Below, in pieces: positions 22,680 through 34,179 of a DNA stretch of 64,000 bases. The notes beneath the pieces were generated by a model that made no database searches, was not told the DNA's origin, and worked only from the letters and a program-made list of their open reading frames with translations. Both the position numbers and the translations under genes were made by a program. Source of the DNA: Cocos nucifera (taxonomy: Eukaryota; Streptophyta; Magnoliopsida; Arecales; Arecaceae); assembly GCA_006176705.1 (NCBI GenBank), contig QRFJ01004242.1, forward strand, positions 62,001 to 126,000, read 5' to 3'. The stretch's first letter is position 1, and each line of letters opens with the position of its first letter.

Positions 22680-23075
22680 GAGAGAGGAAGGGAGGGATCC
22701 GGCCTCGCCGCCATCATTGGGAGGGAGGGGGTCCGGCCTCACCGCCATCATTGGGAGGGAGGGGGTCCGGCCTCAGCCAACGAGGAAGATCGAGAGGGAG
22801 AGGGAGAGGGAGATCGAGAGAGAGCGAGAGAGGGATGGAGGGGGTCCGACCTCACCGGCATCACTAGGAGGGATGGGGTCTGGCCTTGCCAGCGAGGGAG
22901 ATTGAAAGACGGAGAGAGGGAGGGATGGGGTACGACCTCATCGGCGAGGGAGATCGAGAGAGGAAGAGAGGAAGATCGAGAGATGAAAAAGCTAGGAGGA
23001 AGGGGTTCAGCCTCGTCATCATCGTCGGTGAGAGAGATCGAGAGAGGGAGAGAGGGAGTGATGGATGGCACACAA
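22680..23075. repeat. GA-rich minisatellite within CACTA copy 1
   Basis: Repeats of GGGAGATCGAGAGAGGGAG and GGGGTCCGGCCTCACCG alternate over about 400 bp. The equivalent region in copy 2 (about 62770-63110, opposite strand) has the same motifs in a different number and order. Several long frames through it are composition artefacts (Arg/Glu/Gly or Ser/Leu/Pro runs). Confidence 0.8.
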
Positions 23076-23239
23076 CCGCACCGGCTCAAGTCGTGATCGA
23101 GCTAGCTGGGGGAGGACCCTAGTCGGATGTCTCAAGCACAGAGCTGGCTATCTCAGGCATGGATCCGACTTAATTTTTGAGCGAATAGAATTTGATTTAT
23201 CATGATATTATATTGATTAATATTCATTAACATTGCAAG

Positions 23240-24994
23240 TCACGATGGCATCGAAACACCATCTAGCTTTCACCCCTGCCCCTTGGTGGGTTTTGCGTAG
23301 TTCAGCATCCGAGGAGCAGTTAGAGCATTCTCCATCCACCTTGACATCGACTGCTTAGGGACCTCCACCGTCGGCGTCTACTCCATCGACAACATCTACT
23401 CCACCAACGGCATCTACTCCACCGACAACTGAGCCTCTACCATCGCCTATATCTGAGGCATATGCTACTATGCAAACATCTGAGTGTACTTTTTTATTAT
23501 ATTAGCACAACTTTATTTTTTATATAGTATTTGTACACTTATATATTTGCATAATGTATTTACATTGTAGGTGCATTATCCAATCAGACATTTCATGGTC
23601 CCACACATATGGCACACATGTGGAACTGCTAGCATTAGATGATGGTCTATTACGATGCGAAGGAGAGGTCGGTAGGGAAGACCAGGCGAGAGATGCATTC
23701 TTTTTTTGAAGTGCTTATGAGGCGGTCGGACATCATTCTCATAGAGTCCAGAGACTAGCATTTGATGGATGCTACCGTCAGGGACTGAGTATGGGAGGAG
23801 ATATGGGTAAATACGCGCATCTTAGTTATATTTATGCATTTTATATGTTTACACTATATATGTTTGATTAGAATAATTTTGTAACTAATTTTTGATAAAT
23901 TTGTGTAGAGAAGATACGACTTTCCCAATCACGAGAGGGCTCGAAATGCCCGATTGAAGAAGATCGAAGAGTTGTACCAGGATTACAAGGTCAAGCTCCA
24001 CAGAGGATGGCTTAAGCACCGATGAGATACTTCGGAGGAGCTTGTTCCCTAGATATAGGACTGTCCTCCAAGTCAGTGGAAGAGGATGGTTAGACACTAG
24101 AGGAGTCAGGAGTTCAAGATAAAATTTCTAACTTTTAAATTTTTCAATATACTTAAAATTTTATTTAAATATTTTTAAAATATTTATTATTTATTTAAAT
24201 ACTTGTTAGGCTACCTTCTATCAGAATCGGAAGAATTGTGCAGCCCAGGAGTATACACACACTCTAGGCCGCATGTCTATTGCCAATCATGTGCATAGAG
24301 AGGTAATTAATTCTAAATCTTACTAGATAAATTAAATTCATATTTTTTATCATCTTTCTGATAAATTTATTCTTTGTTATAGCTGATGAGAGATAGAGTG
24401 ATGCCCAGTCGTAGCGAGATCTTCCGATCCAACGGCACGAACAAGACGGGAAGGCCGATGAACGTCGCGATCGGACGTATTTTTATAAATATTAAATATA
24501 TTAGAATATATGATTAGTATTATAGTATTTTTTATAAAATTTTATTTTAATTTATAATTATAGAATCAATTAGATGCGCTCGCAAGTGAGGGCCCAGATA
24601 TCCCTGAGCCCCTTGACCATCTATCTTAAGCCTTGGGGCCTGAGCACTCTAGAAGGATCCGATGCAAATCCAGACACACACTAACGAGCTACTAGTCTGA
24701 GGCGAGCATCTCCTCACAGACTTTCGATGTCGTCAGTCGGGAGGAGCTTGAGGAGGTATTGGCATGGGCAGATCATGCTGCGATGCGGGCAGATCGGGCT
24801 GAGGAGCGTGCATCTCATCTAGAGGGTATCATGAGAGACATGATGTTGATGCTCAACATGTATTTTGAAGTCACGAGCTTCGAAGATATGTTGGCCTGCA
24901 TTTCAACTCCAGCTCCGGCTTCGGCTCCAGCTCCAGCTCCAACTCCAGCTCTTGGTGACGACGACGACGATGATGTAGATTTAGAAGACTTTTG
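23240..24994 (+). pseudogene. CACTA Transposase_24 (Ptta/En/Spm)-like gene, copy 1, broken
   Basis: Coding blocks are separated by AT-rich intron-like gaps: about 23243-23500 (Ser/Thr/Pro-rich), 23571-23806 (REMHSFFEVLMRRSDI...LMDATVRD), 23910-24115 (RRYDFPNHERARNARLKKIE), 24211-24303, 24383-24480 (RVMPSRSEIFRSNGTNKTG) and 24564-24994. The last encodes a coiled coil (WADHAAMRADRAEERASHLE), an Ala/Pro-repeat tail and an acidic end DDDDDDVDLEDF. This layout fits the plant Transposase_24 family, the accessory DNA-binding partner in CACTA elements. Stops interrupt several blocks (for example after GWLKHR). Copy 2 encodes the same protein on the opposite strand. Confidence 0.68.
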
Positions 24995-25154
24995 ATGTAT
25001 TTTATTTTTTAAAAAAATATTATAATAAATTTTATTTGATAATAAAATTTTAGTATTTTAGAATAATTTTTATGTTTATTATATTTTTTTATGTTATATA
25101 TCTATATTTATTAGATAAAATATATAAAAAATAAAAAATTTTATTTTTTTTAAT

Positions 25155-25575
25155 TATTCAAGATCTACAGTAGCAGTTTTATAACCGCTACCATATCCAT
25201 GCCAACCGCTATCATAGATTTTTAGTGCAACTGATGCCATCCGCTGCATTAGACCTATGACAGCGGTTAAAAAATCGCGACTATAGATTACTTATGGCAA
25301 CGATTATGTAACATTGTTATAGATAATCTATAGCAGTAGTTATATAACCACCGCTATAGGTCGATCTATTGCAGTAGTTTATAAACCACTGTAATAGGCT
25401 ATCTATGACAGCGATTCTAACAACCGCTGCCATAAAGCTACGACGATGGCCGCAGTAGTAGCAGTTAGAAAATCACTGTCATAAGATGATTTTTTGGACT
25501 ATGGCAGTAGTTTTGATTTTTTGGGCTACGGCAGTAGTTATGAACTGCTATCATAGCCCTTTTTTTATAGTAGTA
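25155..25575. repeat. CACTA subterminal repeats and 3' terminus, copy 1
   Basis: Imperfect palindromic units of about 30-40 bp built on ACCGCTGCCATAG-type and CTATGGCAGCGGTT-type halves recur to the terminus. This is the classical arrangement of CACTA subterminal regions, which bind the TNPA-type protein in En/Spm. The unit sequence matches the repeats at 60450-60800 and, more distantly, 38700-38965. Confidence 0.8.
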
Positions 25576-26251
25576 TAATTTGAAGAAAAGCCAAGCTTCA
25601 ATCGAAAGCATCATTGGCTTCTTCTTTAGAATTTAAAAGAACTTAAACTCTATTTTTTATACTATGCTGAAACTTTCATTTGTAATTTTAATTTCTTTAC
25701 AAGTTTCTTTAGTAGAAAGAAACTTGGGGATTAAGCTCGTTTAAGTCCAAAATTGAACATTATAGATTTTGGTTGGTGAGCCCGAAAAATCAACTGGGTT
25801 GTTAGTGAACCTGGAAAACTAATGATGTTAGATTTTGGTTGGTGCTCCTATGAAACCCAACTAGGTTTGTTTATGAGCCTGAAAAATAAATGCACTATAA
25901 TCAAGAGTAGATTATAATAAAAATCCTAAGAAAAGCTTGGAGAGTGAATATAGGAGTGGATTACTCCAAACCACTATAAAATCTTGTGTGTTTGTATTGT
26001 GCTTTTACTTCTTGATTTTCTTGCTTTCTTTACTTTACTTTTATTTTTGATTTATATTGTTTAGTATTTTGGTTTGCATACACTATCTCAAATCTACTGT
26101 TGCTTATATCATACACATCTCAACCATACCACTTAAGTTAAAATCAAGCACATACTTGTTTAGAAAGTAAATTTTGTTTAAAATTTTATAAGAACCGAAT
26201 TCACCCCCCCCCCCTCTCCCCTTCTTGGGTTGCAACCTCTGGGCACCAGCA
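25576..26251 (+). repeat. Ty1/copia (SIRE-like) LTR fragment, + orientation
   Basis: It is the reverse-complement relative of about 31731-32340. The shared features in order are AAGAAAAGCCAAGCTTCAATCG, a run of GGTTGGTGAGCC and AAAATCAA repeats, GGAGAGTGAATATAGGAG, CACTATAAAATC and the poly-C end AATTCACCCCCC before CTTCTTGGGTTGCAACC. It ends ...GGCACCAGCA (26251). Its 5' part is cut by the CACTA terminus at 25575. No PBS follows, so the piece is a fragment. Confidence 0.7.
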
Positions 26252-26379
26252 ATGATAAATCATCAAAATTAATCAAATATACTTAATAATTATGCTAATT
26301 AATAATTAAAATATATTTAACAAATAATGATGGCATGATACTAGAAAATTTAGATTTTATTAAATAGCATTATCCATTC

Positions 26380-28233
26380 ATTTTTGTTTTCAAGGCATCC
26401 ATAAAAAGTTTTCTTCTTTAGTTTCATTGGATCCTTGATATACCTATAAAATTACTTCAAAATTTTTAGTACCCAAGTTTTCTTGGATCCATTCGAGTTA
26501 GTGCTCAAAGTTTCTTTTGAAATCCAAATTTGCCTAACCAAAGTATGGCTAATTTTTTTAAAATTACATTCTGAAATTTTATGGCCTACTTTTTTATATT
26601 TGAAACACACTATTGAATCATTTTTAAGTGAGACTCTAGTAATCAGATTTTTTGTATGTTGCTATTTTCTTGAAGAATTAAAACTAATTTTTATTTTATT
26701 GAAAATAGCTTTATTATTATTATTTACCATGGATTGAATATTTGAAAACTAGGGATAAATTTTTTAGCTATGGGTCTCAAAATCTCAATCTTTCTTTTTA
26801 ATTTTTCATTTTCTCCTAAAAATTCTTTCTTTTCTTTTTGAAGATTTTTATTTTCTTCTAGGAAGAATTTCAAATTTTTATATTTTTTCAGCTCAATATT
26901 TTCTTTAACTAAGAATTTTTTAGATTTACCTATATTCTTCTTTTTCTTAGTTAGAGTTTTAATTTATTCCAAGAAATCTTCATTTTTTTTGGCCATATTT
27001 TCCATATCTTTCATAAGATATTCTTCTTCACTCAAAATATTGCTCTTCTTTTTAACCAAAGAAAGATTGGATTTTTTAAGCTCTTTGTTTTTTATCCTTA
27101 ACTTTTTAAATTCAATCATTAAATCATTAAAAGCTTCAAATAATTTATCGAATGTGAACTCGGAGGAGTTTTCAGATTTTACCTCATCCTCAATGGCCAT
27201 GAGGCAAAGATTTTTTGCTTTGTTTTCCTCATCCAAGCTTGAAGTGTCACTATCATCTTAAATTCCTAACATACCTTTTTTCTTGGTCTTTTTGGGATTC
27301 TTTTTGAGTAGAGACAACAGGCTTGTAAAGTCCCCTTTTATTGCAATTATAGCATGTGACACTTTTTCTTTTCTTTTCCTCTTTTTTTTCTTTCTTCTTC
27401 ATACTTCTCTTTAGGAGGAACTTCTTGAATTTGCTTGTGAGTAGCTCCATGTCCTCATCATCATCTTCACTCTCTTCTTCATCTTCTTCTTCTTCCGACT
27501 CATCACTTTCTTTATGTTATGCAATGGATTTGAAGATGATGGTCTTCATCTTTCTTGGCTCTTCTTCTTCTTTCTTTTGAGCCATGTTCAACTCATGAGT
27601 CATGAGTGAGCCAATTAACTCTTCTAGGAAAAGCTTGGTGAGATCTCTCACTTCTTGTATAGCTGTCACCTTTGCTTCTCATTTCTTTGGCAAAGATCTT
27701 AAAACTTTGCAAACAAGTTCATAGTTAGTATAAATTTTGCTAAGACCATTTAGAGCATTGATAATATTAATAAATTTAGAAAATATTTTAGAAATAGATT
27801 CATGTTTATCCATTTTAAATATTTCATATTTATGAACAAGCAAATTAATTTTGAACTCCTTAACTTAGCTTATTCCTTCATGAGTTACTTCTAATATTTT
27901 TTAGATTTCTTTAGCTGATGTACAAGTAAATATTCTACTGAATTCATGTACATCAAGAGAGCAATAAAGAACATTAATGACTTTAGCATTTAATTGAGCC
28001 ATCTTCTTATCAAATTCATCCCAATCTTTTTCCAATTTGAGAAAAGACATGCCATTAATTTTAGTTATGGATGTGTGTGGTCCTCTAGTTATGACTCTCC
28101 ACGTGTCATAATCTAAAGCTTGTATGAAAATTTTCATTCTAGCTTTCCAAAATGTATAATTGGTGCCATCAAATAATGGTGGTCTAAAAGTTGATTGGCC
28201 CTCAATAAAAAAAATACCACTTGGGGTTGCCAT
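26380..28233 (-). pseudogene. Ty1/copia (SIRE-like) gag, broken
   Basis: The gene starts at 28233 (MATPSGIFFIEGQSTFRPP), then FDGTNYTFWKARMKIF, the conserved DUF4219/UBN2 opening of copia gag. It continues through LNAKVINVLYCSLDVHEFSR, a helical region with LTKLFLEELIGSLMTHELNM, an acidic Glu/Asp run (about 27500-27440) and a Lys-rich segment with the zinc-knuckle remnant CYNCNKRG (about 27350). A long Lys/Glu coiled coil (27236-26964 and beyond) follows, then a second knuckle CFKYKKVGHKISEC (about 26615-26570, second Cys lost). A final TNSNGSKKTWVLK is typical of the end of this gag type. Stops and frameshifts occur throughout. No protease, integrase or RT follows; an inverted LTR fragment begins at 26251. 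Confidence 0.78.
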
Positions 28234-28285
28234 TAGATCTTTTGTCCTTTAACCGCTAGGTTAACAATCAAATATTAGAGCACTT

Positions 28286-28299
28286 GCTCTAATATCAAT
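28286..28299 (-). other. Primer binding site of the SIRE-like element
   Basis: The minus strand reads ATTGATATTAGAGC between the LTR end (GCAACA) and the gag leader. It differs from the tRNA-Met PBS core ATTGGTATCAGAGC at two positions. Its placement 50-60 bases upstream of the gag start supports the assignment. Confidence 0.65.
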
Positions 28300-28323
28300 T
28301 GTTGCTCAGAGATAGCAACCTAA
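28300..28323 (-). repeat. Terminal 24 bp of the SIRE-like 5' LTR, split off by an insertion
   Basis: TGTTGCTCAGAGATAGCAACC begins the LTR in + view. The sequence logically continues at 31726-31731 with CCCAAGAGGGGGGGTGAATT. The LTR at 25576-26251, read in reverse, has these two parts joined (GCAACCCAAG), which shows that element B was inserted between them. Confidence 0.72.
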
Positions 28324-28817
28324 TATTGTGCAAGGATCCCTTGACATTGTTGAGGCTAAAGAAAGAGTGGGGCGCGCCTCCTTCCTCCGTGCTCGGAGGC
28401 ACGCCCCCTAGGACACCTTGGCGTGTGAAGAAACCAAAGAGAGAAAGAGATGTACAAGAAAATAGCTCTATATTTCTCTCTTCCTTACTAGGGTTTACAA
28501 TATACATGTATATATATACCTATACATGGACCGAAATTCTAACCCGTAAAAAACTTTCTAGACTAATTCAGTCCGAATGCACTCATCCAAATTCATGTAC
28601 ACTCATGGTCTGATCATGCACTCAATCCCATGGATCCAAACTCTGAGTAGCCCCCATGAGACCCAAACTAGGGCCTCATGATAGTGGAGGGCTGAACCTC
28701 TATCCTAGAACCAAACCGATCCTAGCTCTAGGACCACATCTGTCCTACTCTTCCGGACCCAACACCCTGACTCCTCTAGTGGCCTTCCAAGGCTTGGGAG
28801 CACCACTAATCCTAACA
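28324..28817 (-). repeat. 3' LTR of copia-like element B (494 bp)
   Basis: It runs from TATTGTGCAAGGATCCC to ATCCTAACA in + view. It contains the imperfect GC-rich stem-loop at about 28368-28407 and an AT-rich palindromic TATA-like segment ACATGTATATATATACC (about 28503-28520). It is the partner of 31301-31725. Confidence 0.8.
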
Positions 28818-29269
28818 ATCTCTATCTTGGTGTTCCAAGCCTTAGCAAACCCTGCATGAACTATCTGTATCATCATGCTACCTCTAGAGCTGACACTGTC
28901 CCATCGAAGCCATCTTGCTTCCTAAGCTGCAACACTGACTTATGCTCCATAGCTCTTGAGACTCATGCTCCACCACACTCCTTGGCTTCAAACTGATGTC
29001 CTCCTGCTCTTATCTCATGGTTGCAACACTGACCTATGCTCTGCAGTGCACCCAGATAGATCACTGTGCAAACTCTAACACCTCTGCCAATCCTCTTCAG
29101 TTGCTATGCACCCTTGAAAATCTCTAGGATGACCATCTCCATAGTTGAAGATCTGGTTTACTTCTTTTTACCATCCTAAAATTATAGGATCCTTTCTGCT
29201 TGGCAGCTGCATCACCTTTTCTGGACTTCCCTGAAGAACCTACAGCATTTCTGCACCGGCACATGCTGT

Positions 29270-30095
29270 ACCATCTGATACAATCTTCTCAAAGCTATGC
29301 TTGTCTATCTGCACACGTCGCTCCACCTAAAACTATGCATCATCGATGCTAGTGCTAGAATATCGATCCTCCTGCACCCATCCGCTCTAAACTCATGTCA
29401 AGCTTTCTCTCAACCTATGAAGCCACCATTCCGGAGCTCCACCTGTGAAGCCACTTCTCTGGAGCTCTACCTATGAAGCCACCACTCTGGAGTTTCACCT
29501 GATCCAAAGTCCATCTAATGTCGCAGAAGAATCTAACTCTGTCATCGAGTTACCCAAGGCCAACCATCCAATGCTACACTGTTGGGCCTGCCACTATATC
29601 TCGTACACTATCGCTGCTCCTTCGGATCCTCTGCACTCTACAGACACCTCCGAAGCCATCTCGGATATCTCCACAACCCGCAGACACCTCCAAAATCTAT
29701 AGGAGCTTATCCAACTCCTTCAAATTCGATGACTGAATTATAAAAAATTCTATCCTAGCACTTCTCCTCTTTTATCCCTGCACCAACCATCACTTTAGTT
29801 GCATCTAAAGGAACATCCTCTATCTGAATCGTGACTCTTCCTAGTGCTCCTATAGAAGAAACCTGATCTAAGATACTTCTGACTGCTAGATATCCCTGAC
29901 ACTCTCTAAGATCTCCTGGCTCTTCCTGAGACCTGCTCCCAGTCTCCCTGAGAAGCCCCTGGCACTCTCTACTGAGATACCCTCCTCGACTACTGCACCG
30001 TCGAGCCTCTCTCAACCCCTGTGCCTCCAAGAAAGTGCTACTATAGCACTCCAATGCTTCCGTCTGATCTCTGCACTGCTTTACAGTCATCCAAT
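29270..30095 (-). pseudogene. Decayed counterpart of the hypothetical ORF of element A
   Basis: Parts of this segment, read on the minus strand in shifting frames, resemble the 161-aa frame at 8257-8742: KELDKLL-ILEVSAGCGDIR, HWMVGL, FCDIRWTLD, and RRIDILALASMMHSFRWSDV. Stops interrupt it repeatedly. An upstream open stretch (30090-29755) covers the single copy of the 300-bp repeat of element A. No known domain is recognised, and the similarity may be purely nucleotide homology. Confidence 0.3.
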
Positions 30096-31285
30096 CCTAA
30101 CCTACTGGATCTCCATGGATCATCCATCTCCATCACCCTCAAAGCTCCAATCGATCACACCACTGAATATACCCCAATTACTTTTCACAGCCTTCCACCA
30201 GACTAAATAGTTACTTCTTCAGCTCCACCTCGATCCCAAGCTCTTGAGTGATCTCTCCTCTAACATGCAAAATAAATCACTAGTACTCGAAGCTGCATCC
30301 AGGAGAACAGCATGAACCAAAAGAAAAAAAATCAAAAAACAAAACCTATTTCAAGTTTTTTTTCTTGTTGGAAGCCTTTTATTTTTCTCTGAAACCTTCT
30401 AGGCTCTCGGCTTCTCCCTTCTTCATCTTTATCCCATCCAAAACCAAAATTGATCATCGACCACCTACCTTCATGGATGCCAATCGACCATCCTCTACCT
30501 ACATGACCATCGGATCTAAGTGCCGCCACTATCAGACCAACACTGCGGCATGCCCTCGCTGTCGCTGTTTGCATGCCACTGAATCCACACATCGGGAGGA
30601 AGAGGGGGTTCTGCGCCAGCTCAAATCTATGCTCGACTGCCAGGTCTGGGTGCGCCACCATCGGATCGGTGCTCTCCGACCAAATCCCAAGCTTCTGCTG
30701 CTCCATCTTACACCACCGCCACCAAATCTGACCTCTGCCTATGCGCCATCTCGCCAGCCACCATTATGGCACACCATCATTGCCGTCATTCGTGCACCAC
30801 TACTAGATCGGCACGCCATCATCGGATCCGTGCACCACTACTTGAGATGATGCCACCACCGTCTACGACTTTCCTAAAGAAGATCACCACCGACTGATCT
30901 GAGCCCCCATTATCGCCAGATCTAGGCGCACCACTAGCAAATCGGCATGCCATCACCAAACCACCACTACGGCATCATGTCGCCTCCCTCGATATCTCAG
31001 TGTCCTACATGCGAGTGTCACTGGACCGCCCGCTTATGGAAACCCCACCACATGCCACAATCGACCACCAGATCACCAAAACGGTGGTTAATCATTGGGT
31101 TCGATGGTAGTTTGCTGATTGTCGAAATCCAAGACTAAGATCGATGTCCAATCATCGACCGCCAATCGGGAGGAAGGAAAGGAGGGGCCCATGTCGGCCC
31201 TCCAAAACATTTTTTTTTTGTTCTTCTATAGAATATGAATTCTATCCTTGTGCTGGATCCATTCTTCATGCCTCCTCATCAAGAT

Positions 31286-31300
31286 GACTCTGATACCAAT
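31286..31300 (-). other. Primer binding site of copia-like element B
   Basis: The minus strand reads ATTGGTATCAGAGTC directly after the LTR end TTGCACAATA. This is an 11-12 base match to the tRNA-Met PBS. It establishes 31301-31725 as the 5' LTR and minus as the element's orientation. Confidence 0.8.
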
Positions 31301-31725
31301 TATTGTGCAAAGATCCCTTGACGTTGTTGAGGCTGAAAAAAGAGTGGGGTGCGCCTCCTTCCTCCACGCTGGGAGGTGCGCTCCCTGAGGCACCTTGGCA
31401 TGCGAAGAAACCAGAGAGAGGAAGAGATGTGGGAGAAAATGGCTCTATATTTCTCTCTTCCTTACTAGGGTTTATAATATACATGTATATATATACCTAT
31501 ACATGGACCAAAATCCTAACCCGTAAAAAACTTCCTAGGCTAACCCAGTCTGAACGCATTTATCCAAATCCATGTACACCTATGGTCTGATCATGCGCTC
31601 AATTCCATAGACCCAAACCTGGTCCAAACTCTGAGTAGCCCCCATGAGATCCAAACCAAGGCCTCATGATAGTGGAGGGCTAAACCTCCATCTTAGAATC
31701 AAACGATCCTAGCCCTAAGACCACA
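31301..31725 (-). repeat. 5' LTR of copia-like element B, about 90 bp shorter than its partner
   Basis: It matches 28324 onward (GCAAAGATCCCTTGACGTTG, the GC-rich stem-loop, GAGAGAGGAAGAGATG, ATATACATGTATATATATACC). It then stops at AAGACCACA, whereas the left LTR continues another 95 bp or so to ATCCTAACA. The target-site copy CCCAA still follows. The loss is therefore an internal terminal deletion after insertion, or the element integrated with a shortened end. Confidence 0.7.
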
Positions 31726-31730
31726 CCCAA

Positions 31731-33156
31731 GAGGGGGGGTGAATTGGGTTCTTATAAATTTTTTAGCCAAAATTAGGTTTAAACAAGTATGTGCTTTAAT
31801 TTAACCTAAGTGGTGTGGATGAAATATATATAATATAAGCAACAGCGGATTTAAGATAACAAAACCAAAAATATGAAAATAAAGCAAGAATTAAAAGTAT
31901 GCAAAGAGATAGAAGAAGTACAATACAAACATACTATAATTTATAGTGATTCGGTGCAAGCCACACCTACATCTACTTTTCAAGCTTTTCTTAGGACTAT
32001 AATCCACCCTTGATTATAGTGTATTTATTGTTCTGGGCTCACAAACAAACCCAATTGATTTTTTTAGAAGTACCAACCAAAATCTTACACCAATAGTTTT
32101 TTAGAATCACTATTAATCCAATTGATTTTTTAAGCTCACCAACAAAAATCTATAATGTCCAATTTCGAGCTTGGACAGGCCTAATCTCTAAGTTTCTTTC
32201 TCCTAAAGAAATTTGTAAAGAAATTAAAATTATAAATAAAAATTTTAGCATAATATAAAAAATAGAGTTAAAGCTCTTTTAAATTCCAATGAAGAAGCCA
32301 ATGATGTGCTCGATTGAAGCTTGGCTTTTCTTTGAATTATGCTTGAGAGGATGTGGAAGATGTTGGAGAAGATTGCTTTGAATGCTTGCTGAAATCTATA
32401 TATAACTTTCCTTTCTTTTTTCTTTTCTTTGGATATTCAATGTTCCTCACTAAAAATAAAAGATATTCTATTTAAATACCTTAATCTTTTTTTCCAATTG
32501 ATTCTCCACCTTTAAATAAATTTGAAGATGGTTAGAGGAAGAGTTCTAGCCATTGGAAGCTCTGAAATAGCCATTGAGATCAAAAAATAGCCATTGCAGA
32601 ACTATCCATTGAAGACTGTCCGCGTATTTTGAGATCTCTCGAATTTTCTAGAGATGTTTCATCCAATTTTGAGACCTCTCGATTTGGTCATGAGACTTCT
32701 TGCTTCAATCGCTTGAAAAATAGCTTTCTAAAAAAAATGATTCACCTGAGATCGAAAGCTTTCAATTTTGAATGAAAGCTCTCACTGAAACTGCGAGACC
32801 TCTCAAGACTCCTATAAGACCTCTCACTCTCAGAGTGCAGAACCTATGTTTCTATCTTCTGAGATCAAGAGCTCTCAAGATTAACTCGAGACCTCTCAAA
32901 ACCATGCTAAAAGCTTATTTAGACATGCCAGACCTCATGAGAGCTCTCAAAAAAATTTCGAGACCTCTCGAAAATTGCTCCAAGACTATTTTGAGAAAAT
33001 TTTTGCTACCAATCAAAAAGATTTAATTTTTATTTGAATTAGACTTCATGTCATCCTCATTTTGGTCAAAGAGCTCTCTCTCTTCTGACATTTGAATACT
33101 TAAAATAAAATATATTAATAATTATTTGCTTTAATATTTGGTTATCATCAAAATCA
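31731..33156 (-). repeat. Main part of the SIRE-like 5' LTR (about 1.4 kb)
   Basis: In + view it runs from GAGGGGGGGTGAATTGGG through the reversed equivalents of 25576-26251. It then has a long outer part (32340-33156) with about ten occurrences of GAGACCTCTCGA-like motifs. It ends near TTGGTTATCATCAAAATCA (about 33156), the complement of the TGATTTTGATGATAACCAA type start of plant copia LTRs. It belongs to the gag at 26380-28233 through the PBS at 28286-28299. Confidence 0.65.
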
Positions 33157-33171
33157 CTTAGGAGGTCAATA

Positions 33172-33341
33172 AATAATCTTTTAGATAGCAATCACCATAA
33201 TCATGATGGACAGGATTGCTATGGTTATAGTCATGCTTACCCTCTATAGGGTTACTATCCCCTAAAGGCTAAGCAAGGCTATAACTATAGCAACCCCTAT
33301 AGTCCATCACGACTATGGCGATTGCTATTTGAAAGATTATT
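33172..33341. mobile_element. Fold-back MITE of about 170 bp
   Basis: The left 40 bases (AATAATCTTTTAGATAGCAA then TCACCATAATCATGATGGAC) are complementary to the right 40 bases, with about five mismatches. A second inner inverted pair (TTGCTATGGTTATAGTCATGC against GCTATAACTATAGCAAC) extends the fold. The whole segment could form one long hairpin. No coding capacity. A clear target-site duplication was not identified, so the superfamily is open. Confidence 0.72.
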
Positions 33342-34179
33342 ACATGGGTTTCCACCAATAACTAAATTAAATCCATCAAATATGCTAATTATATGCTCGA
33401 GCCTGTTACCATTAAGCTCTTACACATCAGTAAATATATTGGATAAGTAGAGCTTTCCATCTGCATGTATTGTCTCCCACGTCTTCCTATGCAAGTACCA
33501 ATGCTTGTAGTTTGGACTTGGAGCTTGCCAGATGACTAAACTATGCAAGCACATGAATTTTATTTTTAAATTATTATTTTATTTTTTAATAAACTTTATA
33601 TTTCTAGTTTGCAGCTCGAGGAGGCAACTAGGGGCTCAGAGATAGAGGCTATGATGACTGCCTTTGCGAGATGTGCCTAAATGGAGGTGATGCATTCTAT
33701 TCTTGTGGTTGTATGGTTAAGCTTGGATGGTCTATTACATTACAGACAATCATTTGCAGCCATCTTACTATACTTTGGTGCAGAAGAACTTGCAATACAG
33801 GACAAGCTTGGATGGTCTGCTATATCATAGACAATCGCTTGCAGCTACCTCATGGTTAAAGGTGCAGAGGAACACACAATGCCTTATTTTTCAATGACAG
33901 ATCTGAGCCTTCTTCACATTTTCATGTACTGAGATTATTATGTACTGCTAGATGAGAATCAAATAATGCTTAAATCAGGAGATCAGTAGACCAATACATT
34001 ATTATGTATTGTTAGATGGGACTTATTTATCTACTGATACATTATAGATGCTAACTAACAATCTTTGTTATACATGAGTTAAATTTTAATCATTTTATTA
34101 TATTTTGATAAATATTTTGTTTGAATCAATTTTTAGGTCATTTGCTTGCTTTGGTTTTTATTTTTATTTTTAGATATTA

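Larger units (their letters stand above)
22033..25575 (+). mobile_element. CACTA (En/Spm) transposon copy 1, 5' end missing
   Basis: The segment is a reverse-complement relative of 60436-64000 and shares its order: C-rich leader, PSSSSSI-ADDPRSFRCDPLS coding-like stretch, a GA-rich minisatellite (22680-23070), a multi-exon transposase-like gene (23240-24994), and subterminal hairpin repeats. It ends TTTTTTTATAGTAGTA, a mutated inverse of the CACTACTACAAAAAA terminus seen at 60436. The 5' terminus is absent because the Athila LTR abuts at 22032. It is non-autonomous because the gene is broken and no TNPD-like transposase is present. Confidence 0.75.
28324..31725 (-). mobile_element. Non-autonomous copia-like LTR element (copy B), nested in the SIRE-like LTR
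   Basis: LTRs at 28324-28817 and 31301-31725 flank 2.48 kb without gag or pol. In the minus orientation the LTR starts TGTTAGGATTAGTGG and ends TTGCACAATA. It is followed by ATTGGTATCAGAGTC, a tRNA-Met-type PBS. The element is flanked by CCTAA (28319-28323) and CCCAA (31726-31730), which is a 5-bp target-site duplication with one mismatch. Internal DNA is homologous to element A (7985-9934). Confidence 0.8.

Noticed and set aside
22543..23122. Several Arg/Glu/Gly- or Ser/Leu-rich ORFs on both strands
   Set aside because: They are translations of the GA-rich minisatellite in the CACTA element.
30365..30850. 161-aa ORF on the + strand in element B
   Set aside because: It lies in the leader of a minus-strand non-coding element, has an equally long opposite-strand frame, and shows no domain.
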